A stretch of 64,000 bases of DNA from the NCBI GenBank assembly GCA_946902875.1, contig OX336343.1, positions 14,927,596 through 14,991,595 of the forward strand, given 5' to 3'. A program made the position numbers and the translations under genes. Positions 57,034 through 64,000 of this stretch are shown piece after piece. How positions within the stretch are numbered: the stretch's first letter is position 1; the number at the start of each line of letters is the position of its first letter. The notes below the pieces were generated by a model, which was not told the origin of the DNA, did no database searches, and saw only the letters and a program-made list of their open reading frames with translations. The stretch is from Nematopogon swammerdamellus. Its lineage: Eukaryota > Arthropoda > Insecta > Lepidoptera > Adelidae.

Positions 57034-57376
57034 ATCACCTACAACGTCTGTGATGTCAGCCCATAACACCAGTGCCATGTCAGTGCTTCCCCCTTTGATC
57101 GTGCTGACTACACTGAACTGGTCGGAAAACACAAACTATTTACATAGCCGTTTCGACCGACGTTTAATTCAGTGCGGTGGTACCAACCCGGGAAGGTTAA
57201 ACCCTACCACCAAGTAAAATTACGAGGGAAGGGACTTACAGTTTTACGAGGAATCCGAACCTTGGTCAGCCTCCAACGGTCAGCGGTCACCCATCTAAGT
57301 ACTGACCGCACCCAGCGTTGCTTAAAATTCAATAGCGACAGTTGACTGTCTGCACCACTGAGCTATCGAAGCTGAC
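57032..57376 (-). mobile_element. SINE-A, tRNA/5S head, tail missing
   Basis: On the minus strand: GATAGCTCAGTGGTGCAGAC (TCGATAGCTCAG), CTGTCGCTATTGAATTTTAAG, CAACGCTGGGTGCGGTCAGT, ACTTAGATGGGTGACCGC, GGTTCGGATTCCTCG, the body, ending at TGTAGGTGATGTT. The AAGCAACGCTGGGTGCGG stretch is the longest 5S-like match in the window. Confidence 0.9.
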
Positions 57377-57418
57377 GTGGTCCTATTTTAATTGGGTCAA
57401 GATCGGATTGGAAAGCGA

Positions 57419-57545
57419 GGCGGAATCGCGAGGCCGAAGGCCGAGCGATTCCGCCGAGTACATTAATAGCAAAAAATTACTAAAAAAAACTGTGAAATTC
57501 CGCCGAGTACATTAATAGCAAAAAATTACTAAAAAAAACTGTGAA
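57419..57545. repeat. Small palindrome plus 49-bp tandem duplication
   Basis: GGCGGAATCGC (57419-57429) and its complement (57445-57455) enclose GAGGCCGAAGGCCGA, the core word of the 21.4 kb minisatellite. Then two exact-looking 49-bp units start at 57448 and 57497 (ATTCCGCCGAGTACATTAAT). Confidence 0.88.
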
Positions 57546-57561
57546 ATAAAAAAAAAGTTTT

Positions 57562-57910
57562 AAAAAACATAAAACCGACTTCCTAAAAAAAGTAAAACTA
57601 AAAAACTATTTAAAATAAAAATATAAAAACCGCCTTCAAAAATATATGAAATAAAAACCTAAAAAAAAAAACGAACCCTAGAGTTGAAGGCGGTGCTAAA
57701 GCAAGCAAAAATGATGCATGAAAGAAAACATGAGCGGATGATAATATCCTTTGTGATTTGTGTAGCCTTTTTAGCACCGCCTTCAACTCTAGGGTTCGTT
57801 TTTTTTTTTAGGTTTCTATTTCATATATTTTTGAAGGCGGTTTTTATATTTTTATTTTAAATAGTTTTTTAGTTTTACTTTTTTTAGGAAGTCGGTTTTA
57901 TGTTTTTTTT
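57562..57910. mobile_element. Foldback element with about 140-bp arms
   Basis: Arms 57562-57700 and 57770-57910 are near-perfect complements. They include ACCGACTTCCTAAAAAAAGT, ACCGCCTTCAAAAATATATG and CGAACCCTAGAGTTGAAGGC. The roughly 69-bp loop (GCAAGCAAAAATGATGCATG...) is unrelated. No coding; target duplication not clear. Confidence 0.88.
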
Positions 57911-59106
57911 CAAAAAGTAAATAACCAAAGCGTTTATATTACGTCGCTGCGCTCCTACGTGATACAAACTCTTTGTAAATAACATAATTTACTAAAGACA
58001 CAGATTCAGACCAAAGTGAAATGAAATGAAAATATACTTTATTTGTCACCATTTAAAAAGGTTACAAAAGGCGAGTTTAATGCCTTGCGGCATTCTATAC
58101 GAACTAAACTTTGGGATGTGGAAAACACGGAGGAGCGGACAATGCAGTAGGTACTAAAGAGGGAACAGTGGTATGAAATATAAATACACAAATATACAAA
58201 TTGTACAAAGATACATACAATCAATATAAATCCTTACAAAGTGTCTTTTAACTATCCAATAACTAATTCACCTTGGCAAGGAGCGCTATCTTCGCTGCTA
58301 GTACATCATCGTATTATGAGGAACAGCATATTTGAATAATGAAATAATTACCGTACGTCCCAACTTATTGTTCGCAGCGACAGTGTGGCGCGACGACGAC
58401 GGGCTTGGTAATGATGCACAGCTCTCTCCGTTCCTTTTAATTTGCTTCAGTCTTCCTCTCCCATTGTTCATACGACGGCAAAACGGGTGCAATGACGGTG
58501 GCACAGAATTAAAAAAAATAGAACCGCTATCGCCACCCGACTAATATATGTACCGAGTTTTGGGAGGATCTAGGGAGTATGTATGCTCTCCCTGACCATA
58601 CATTTTCCGTCAAGTACAGTCTCGGGTCCTTCTCAGGAGGGGATTTAATGGGGGTCGGCATGGCATTCGCAACAACCGCATACGACCGAATGTCCATGGA
58701 CGTCGCACAGTGTTCTGTCTACGTCTAAAGTATTCCTAAAACTGAGTTCTACTACCCACAAAAATACTACATTATAAGAATTTATTTATCTGTTTCAATC
58801 GTCAAGGTCACAAAAACTTTGATATAAAAAATTCAAAAAAGTAATCGAAATTGATATCTGGGAGTTCTACTCGTGCATTTGGAATGGAAAGCTCAGTAGA
58901 TTTATTCAATAAAATGAGAATGTCACTTTTTTGGACTAAAAAAACACTGTGAGTCGTTTGACATCTTATGTGACTATTATGTCGCGCTTACAATTAAACA
59001 AAAAATGCTTTATTTATTCAGTATGACATAAATGTCATTTTGTTGAATATAATTTACTTCATATTTTATGTATATTGGTACTAAGCACGTACTTGCTTTA
59101 TATATA
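57911..59106. other. Gene-free stretch, contains a repeat E copy
   Basis: Repeat E (minus) at 58612-58715: GTACAGTCTCGGGTCCTTCT, CGGCATGGCATTCGC, GTCCATGGACGTCGCAC. Otherwise nothing. Confidence 0.55.
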
Positions 59107-59174
59107 TATTTTTAATTAGAAAAATGCAAAGCGAATTCAATGTTTTTCGCTTTGCATTTTTCTAATTAAAAATA
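59107..59174. repeat. Perfect 29-bp hairpin
   Basis: 59107-59135 (TATTTTTAATTAGAAAAATG, then CAAAGCGAA) and its exact complement 59146-59174, 10-nt loop. Likely a tiny foldback element; no flanking duplication recognised. Confidence 0.93.
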
Positions 59175-59690
59175 AAATTTACTTCGTCTCCGACGTAATC
59201 CACAAATGCACATATTTTATTTCAAAGGGTTCGTAAGACGCGTGTTAACAATTCCTACATACATAGCGTCACGCCTGTTTCCTAGGGGGGTAGGCAGAGA
59301 CGTGTATTCCGTACTGGTACGGAAACTTAAAAACCAGAAAAAAGTTGCTTTAAATTAATATACTGTCACGTAGTGAATTTTAATAGCGGACTGTCGAAAT
59401 GCCGTTTACCGAAGTGTCAGAGAAACATTGCCAGTACGGAGGAAAATACTCCGTACTAAGGCTACGGTACACGTGAGACGTCCGTTACTATTCAATATTA
59501 TTACTGCCAACCTACAATTCTGAAAATTCAATCACACATATCTCGGCGTACTACACTCTCACTAAGTAACTGAGCACACATTATTGCATCATTTACCGAG
59601 CGTGAATTTCCACGATCTCTTCCCGCTGTCAGCCCATACTAAGGAAGGTGTGGATCTAAGCTTACGATGGCTTCACCGAACATATCCGGG
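59175..59690. other. Flank 3' of the retrotransposon copies
   Basis: Nothing recognisable; the sequence immediately beyond the element end is CCGGATATGTTCGGTGAAGC on the minus strand. Confidence 0.45.
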
Positions 59691-60233
59691 CCCATCGGCA
59701 GTAGAGGAGGGTATTAATCGAGGTCGGGACTAGCGAGTGGCCACTCTAAATTTCCCGCGCATGCTTCACGTTTCGGCTCGCTTCAAGCCCTCGTCAGCTA
59801 GTCTGCGTTGACTAGGACGCGGGGAAACACCAGTCCCGCTCTCGACCTCCCTCTCTCTACCTATCCATATTCTGTAGGATGCTTCAAGTGACGTTTTCGA
59901 AGCTCTCTCCATGTATGAGCTTAGAGTCGATCTTGGCAGCCCTAGATTCTTGGAGAGACTGTGGACGAATTCGCTGGTAGTCCTCTTGCTCCGACTTCCA
60001 CAGCGAAGAGATCAGTCTTGAATCTGTTTCTCACAATCCGTTTCTCACAATCCGGTCTACTAGGTTGCAGTACTTGTTAGGTTTGATGTTGTGGTCCTTC
60101 GGTATGTTGCTTTCCCATGGAACTGTAAGTTCAACAAGTACTACATATGCTTTGTCGCTTTTGTGAATATGAGTATATCCGGTCTTAATATTGTGGTACA
60201 GATTTCAGAAGGCATCTGGTCATGCTTCTCATG
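59691..60233 (-). pseudogene. 5'-truncated second copy of the RLE retrotransposon
   Basis: About 540 bp corresponding to the last C-terminal codons and 3' UTR of the adjacent element (60234-60775), in the same orientation and directly abutting its 3' end. It differs by many substitutions, a 14-bp duplication (CGTTTCTCACAATC) near 60040 and a 1-nt deletion near the end of the frame, so it is dead. The endonuclease region (the LVELTVPWE segment) is recognisable in the translation. Confidence 0.9.
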
Positions 60234-63200
60234 TGCCCATCGGCAGTAGAGGAGGGTGTTAATCGAGGCGGGGACTAGCGAGTGGCCACTCTAAATTTCC
60301 CGCGCATGCTTCACGTATCGGCTCGCGTCAAGCCCTCGTCAGCTAGTCTGCGTTGACTAGGACGCGGGGAAACCACCAGTCCCGCTCTCGACCTCCCTCT
60401 CTCTACCTATCCATATTCTGTAGGATGCTTCCAGTGACGTTTTCGAAGCTCTCTCCATATATGAGCTTAGCGTCGATCTTGGGAGCCCTAGATTCTTGAA
60501 GAGACTGTAGAGCGACTTCGCTGGTAGTCCTCTTGCTCCGACTTCCACAGCGAAGAGATCAGTCTTGAATCCGTTTCTCACAATCCGGTCTACTAAGTTA
60601 CAGTACTTGTTAAGTTTGATGTTGTGGTCCTTCGGTATGTTACTTTCCCATGGAACTGTAAGTTCAACAAGTACTACATGCTTTGTCGCTTTTGAGAATA
60701 TGAGTATATCCGGTCTTAATGCTGTGGTACAGATTTCCGAAGGCATTTGGTAATGCTTCTCATGTGTGTCCATCAACAATTCCCAATCCTTTGCTGCTCC
60801 CAAAATTGAAGAAGGTTTAGTCCTATCTTTGGGCAGCTTATTGGCTCCAGGTTTCACAAAGTTGACCTTCTGGAAGCCGCTACTGGTTTGCCCTTTCCTG
60901 GTCCGTGCAATTGACAGGTTGATGGCCTCTCTGATGATTTGGAGGACTTTATCATGACGGTAGGAATACTGGCCTCGCTCAAGTAGTATTTTGCATCCGC
61001 ATAACAAATGTTTGGCCGTGCCTACGAACTCCTTACATGACGGGCATAGTCTATTTGTAGATTTCCCCCATCTAACTAGGTTACTCGGGTCGGGGAGAGT
61101 AAGCTGGAATGCATTTAAGTAGAACTTGAGCAGCTCAGGGGACCAGTTGTATATTATGGATTTCCACTTCAATGCAGGAGGGATGCAGAAGTCACCCACT
61201 GTTAGCCAATCATTCTGCATTTCTAGGTTTAAGGCGTGAAGTTTGAAGCCTTGTTCCATGTCCTCCTGAGCAAAACCTTTCAGTATTTCTTTATCAGACT
61301 TTGCTGTTTCTATGCCCAATCCAGATCTATTGGTGCGTGTACCAACTTGGAATGATTTGTAGAAGTCGAGTCTCGATTCCAGTTCATCTGATAGTGATGT
61401 GTTGGGTAAGGCTTGAATAGCGCTATCATTGGAGTCTTTGAGTATACATCGTTTGGCTATTCTCGCCTTTTGATAAAATATCGACGGTTTCTTAATGTTC
61501 AGTCCAAAGTTATTGTGAGATCTGTATAGCGTTGACGAGTCAGCCGGGTGAGCCAGTCCAAACCATGATTTCAGGAATCTGGTCACATACGAGTCTAATT
61601 TAGCCAGGTTTTGCTTTGTGAAGTCGTAGACGAGAAATGGCCATGAAAGTTTTGATGTCAGGTAGTTATCGTAAATCCATGCCTTTTGTGTACCCAGGAG
61701 GGGAAGATTGTCAGTTTGGCGGAGGCTCTCTTCGAAAAGTTGGACAATATCATCACTAGGATGCTCCTTTCCTCTGCTGGTGATCCTTTTGCCCAAGAAT
61801 TTAAAAGGAGCTTCATCAGCCACGGTTGCGATTGGTTTTCCGGCTACTGTCAGACCTGGATTGCTCGAGGTAAACTTTGAACCTTTCCTGGTTAAGCTCA
61901 AACAGTAGCACTTCGCTGGTTTTATCTTCATCCCTTTGGTCCATTCACAATAGTCATCCACCACCTTAAGAAGCGCCTGATTTTGTTTTGGATTGCGGGT
62001 TAACAGCGTAATATCATCCGCAAATGCCAGGATGGCCGCCATATATGTGTCTCCATATTTGAACCTGTATCCCCATTTGTTTTCTTTTACGACAAGCGTA
62101 TCAATTAGAATGTTGATAACAATGTTAAATGTGACAGGAGAGAGGCAGCAACCCTGGAAAAGTCCTATGCCGTAACGAATTTCTGGTGTCTTCTCCGTTT
62201 CGCCTTTTACTTGTATTACAAAGGAAAGTTTTTTGTAGTAGGAGGCTATTATATTACAGATCAGAGGTGGCACATTATACCACTCTAGCGCCTTTAATAG
62301 TAACTCATGGCGCACCGAACCGAAGGCGTTTTCAAAGTCTAACCACGTGGCAGTTAATTGTCTCTCATTCTTCCTTGCATCTCTAAGACATTCAGTCAGC
62401 AAAGAATTATGTTCGAGGCACCCTGCAACTCTTGGGAGAAAACCTTTCTGGTACTTCTTCGGTAAGTAGTCGTTGGTACACATGTGTTTGAGTAGTCTGG
62501 CCTGTATAATGGAGAAGAATATTTTCGAAATTGTGTTCGTAAGGGCTATAGGTCTAATATCCTTGGGATCAGTAACTTCTTTCTTTTTTGGTAGAAGAAC
62601 AAACACGGCTTTACCAAGACAGTCTGGCACTTCTCTGTTCGTCCAAATTCTTTTGTAGATGTTCAACATGTGTTTCCGCACTGATGGACATTTTTTGTAT
62701 ATGATGTATGGTATGCCATCGGGTCCCGGGGCGGAACTATTTGGTTTCCTTTTTATGTGGTATTCCAGCTCTTCCATCGTCGGTGAATCAGCATCAAATG
62801 CTACAGCAGGTTCTTTGGGTTTTGGAGCTGGTGGATCCCTGTAAGTTATATCCGCCTCCGGGGTGGTATATGTGGATTTAAAGTAGTTGAACATCTCGTC
62901 CGTACTTAACCTAATTGTACCCTGCTGTTCCTTAAAAGCTTTTTTGGCGAAATAAAAGGGGTTCTTCTCGAAAGCTGCTATATTCTGAGCCTTTCGAAAT
63001 TCATTGCCAACAACCGTAATTTGCTCAGATACTTTCTGGATGAGTTTTAGGATAGATCTCATCGCTCTGGCTAATTGGTGGCATAGATTTCTGTCTCCTG
63101 AGGCTTTAGCCTTCCTTAGCTGCTTTATCAACTCTCTCTTCCTTCTCCTAAGCTTTGCTTTGAAAGTGTTTTCTCTTTCCATTGGGTTGTGGTGATAGCG

Positions 63201-63611
63201 AACAGGGTACAATTCGGAGAAGTAATTGTAAATTGTTCCCTGGAAGTCATACAGCTGATCTTCGGGACTCTGCCTGCAGCCTGGGAGGTCAAGTCTTTCG
63301 GCTAGGCATCGATCATGTTGCTTCCAAGTGGTCTCGGATATGCTCGGTAAGCTTAGTCGGTCTCTGGGCGAAAATGCTTCATGGTGAGAGGAAGGTTGCG
63401 CAACACTTTGTGACGTGTGAGGTTGTACTCTGTCAATAGTGTCAGGTGGAGAACTTACAGGCGCTTTCTGCCCTGCTTCACTGTCGCTATGTTTCTCCTT
63501 CACGTGCCTTTCTAGCCAGATTTTTCGCTTATATTGTTTCCCACACTTCGAGCATTTCAAGTCCATATTCATACCAAGGTTGTCAGAGATATCGATCGGT
63601 GAGCGGTTCAT
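60234..63611 (-). mobile_element. RLE-type non-LTR retrotransposon, near full length
   Basis: Single-ORF element with a short 3' UTR (60356-60234) that ends GCCGATGGGC. The same 3' terminus is reused in the adjacent truncated copy, which fixes it. The 5' boundary is uncertain: the frame stays open upstream to 63686 but without ATG, and a 19-bp hairpin lies at 63657-63699. No poly(A) tail, as in R2-like elements. 28S rDNA is not recognised in the flanks. Confidence 0.85.
60357..63611 (-). CDS. R2/HERO-like retrotransposon polyprotein, 1084 aa
   Basis: Start chosen at the first ATG (63611, MNRSPIDISD); the upstream codons to 63686 begin with GTG and lie across a hairpin. Residues below count from this Met. 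C2H2 finger at 20-41 (C20, C23, H36, H41; CSKCGKQYKR), a DNA-binding feature of R2-like proteins. Basic linker (RRRKREL). Reverse transcriptase with PGPDGIPY, a LPKKKEVTDP..RPIALTN block, QKGFLPRVAGCLEHN, GLFQGCCLSP and the catalytic FADD at 530-533, then FKFLG. CCHC knuckle at 856-873 (C856, C859, H868, C873). Restriction-like endonuclease with RPDI at 966-969 and VELTVPWE from about 982, as in PD-(D/E)xK nucleases. Function: nicks the target and primes reverse transcription there. Length fits the family (about 1000-1150 aa). No frameshift or stop, so it may have been active recently. R2 versus HERO or another RLE clade needs a tree. Confidence 0.93.
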   Translation of the reverse strand: MNRSPIDISDNLGMNMDLKCSKCGKQYKRKIWLERHVKEKHSDSEAGQKAPVSSPPDTIDRVQPHTSQSVAQPSSHHEAFSPRDRLSLPSISETTWKQHDRCLAERLDLPGCRQSPEDQLYDFQGTIYNYFSELYPVRYHHNPMERENTFKAKLRRRKRELIKQLRKAKASGDRNLCHQLARAMRSILKLIQKVSEQITVVGNEFRKAQNIAAFEKNPFYFAKKAFKEQQGTIRLSTDEMFNYFKSTYTTPEADITYRDPPAPKPKEPAVAFDADSPTMEELEYHIKRKPNSSAPGPDGIPYIIYKKCPSVRKHMLNIYKRIWTNREVPDCLGKAVFVLLPKKKEVTDPKDIRPIALTNTISKIFFSIIQARLLKHMCTNDYLPKKYQKGFLPRVAGCLEHNSLLTECLRDARKNERQLTATWLDFENAFGSVRHELLLKALEWYNVPPLICNIIASYYKKLSFVIQVKGETEKTPEIRYGIGLFQGCCLSPVTFNIVINILIDTLVVKENKWGYRFKYGDTYMAAILAFADDITLLTRNPKQNQALLKVVDDYCEWTKGMKIKPAKCYCLSLTRKGSKFTSSNPGLTVAGKPIATVADEAPFKFLGKRITSRGKEHPSDDIVQLFEESLRQTDNLPLLGTQKAWIYDNYLTSKLSWPFLVYDFTKQNLAKLDSYVTRFLKSWFGLAHPADSSTLYRSHNNFGLNIKKPSIFYQKARIAKRCILKDSNDSAIQALPNTSLSDELESRLDFYKSFQVGTRTNRSGLGIETAKSDKEILKGFAQEDMEQGFKLHALNLEMQNDWLTVGDFCIPPALKWKSIIYNWSPELLKFYLNAFQLTLPDPSNLVRWGKSTNRLCPSCKEFVGTAKHLLCGCKILLERGQYSYRHDKVLQIIREAINLSIARTRKGQTSSGFQKVNFVKPGANKLPKDRTKPSSILGAAKDWELLMDTHEKHYQMPSEICTTALRPDILIFSKATKHVVLVELTVPWESNIPKDHNIKLNKYCNLVDRIVRNGFKTDLFAVEVGARGLPAKSLYSLFKNLGLPRSTLSSYMERASKTSLEASYRIWIGREREVESGTGGFPAS

Positions 63612-63656
63612 CCTCCCTCCCTCTCGGACCGCTCTGAGGGCAGTGGCGGCTGGTGA

Positions 63657-63699
63657 CCTATGGGACTGGGTGTGCGCACAGCACACCCAGTCCCATAGG
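63657..63699. repeat. Perfect 19-bp hairpin upstream of the retrotransposon ORF
   Basis: CCTATGGGACTGGGTGTGC (63657-63675), 5-nt loop, exact complement 63681-63699. It starts 46 bp before the ATG and is immediately preceded (63641) by the CAGTGGCGGCTGGTGAC motif. Confidence 0.93.
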
Positions 63700-63722
63700 T
63701 ACCTAGCGCACAGTGTGCGCTA

Positions 63723-64000
63723 ACTTACTCGTAGTACTAAACCCAAACGTGAATCTAATGGATACCGAGACGTGATTTTTTATTTTATTTTCATGTCTGA
63801 GTTAATTGCCCAAATTATGTAAAAGTATTCTCACTCAACAGATACATAGTTGAAAGACAAAATAAGGTAAGGATAAAAGTGATAAAATTATTAAAATGTA
63901 AGTAATAAAAATGTACTCACTTTTAGATTGAAATATCTAGGTATGGTGTTTTGAAGAACACGCCAGCGAATTTATGAAAATTATGAAGAAATCAGTCACA
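63723..64000. other. Gene-free right edge
   Basis: AT-rich; nothing recognisable. Confidence 0.5.

Noticed and set aside
63612..63686. Upstream extension of the retrotransposon ORF to 63686
   Set aside because: That start is GTG inside a perfect hairpin; the first ATG is 63611, just before the C2H2 finger.

Overview
The window looks like nuclear DNA from a lepidopteran (moth or butterfly). It is AT-rich with scattered GC-rich patches, and it is crowded with short interspersed repeats, small TIR elements and microsatellites of the kind usual in that order. There is no operon-like packing, no rRNA gene and no canonical tRNA gene. The order-level assignment is inference from repeat style and from the SDR and Helitron-like proteins; no marker gene fixes the species.

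Only two long reading frames are convincing. One is an intronless short-chain dehydrogenase/reductase on the minus strand (45730-46479) with a complete catalytic set and a TATA box just upstream. The other is a nearly complete R2/HERO-type (restriction-like-endonuclease) non-LTR retrotransposon on the minus strand (ATG at 63611, stop at 60357). It carries an N-terminal C2H2 finger, a reverse transcriptase with FADD, a CCHC knuckle and a PD-(D/E)xK-like endonuclease, and it is followed in tandem by a 5'-truncated, diverged second copy of its own 3' end. Smaller coding remnants are a Helitron-type N-terminus (18154-18339), three retroelement C-terminal tails (10450, 25614, 47348) and three weak exon candidates (3303-3497, about 15914-16104, 40339-40538).

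The rest is a layered repeat landscape. I use window-local labels. SINE-A is a family seen 14 times: a composite tRNA/5S-like or GTGGGGCCGG head, a common body, and a 3' end reading TTTCCATAAAA. Repeat B contains CCAGTATAGCCAGC. Repeat C runs from CCGGCCAAGTGCGAG to GGTTCCGTAC. Repeat D is a GCCCGCGGCTTCGC-type family ending near TTATTATTAGTAT. Repeat E contains GAATGCCATG. Repeat F contains GGGATGCAATSCC. Several are nested: two SINE-A copies are broken by TIR elements, a SINE-A sits inside a repeat C, and a TTA-flanked MITE sits inside a repeat B, which gives a relative order of insertion.

Layout: 0-21 kb, SINE-A, repeat C and MITE fragments. 21.4-22.8 kb, a two-variant minisatellite with a head-to-head inversion. 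23-38 kb, mostly unassigned AT-rich DNA with GC islets and three long G/C homopolymers. 38-45 kb, nested repeats and a 43-bp minisatellite. 45.7-46.5 kb, the SDR gene. 47-58 kb, retroelement tails, a hammerhead-like foldback and a 140-bp-armed inverted repeat. 59.7-63.7 kb, the retrotransposon. I see no multi-gene system; the striking content is transposon architecture.
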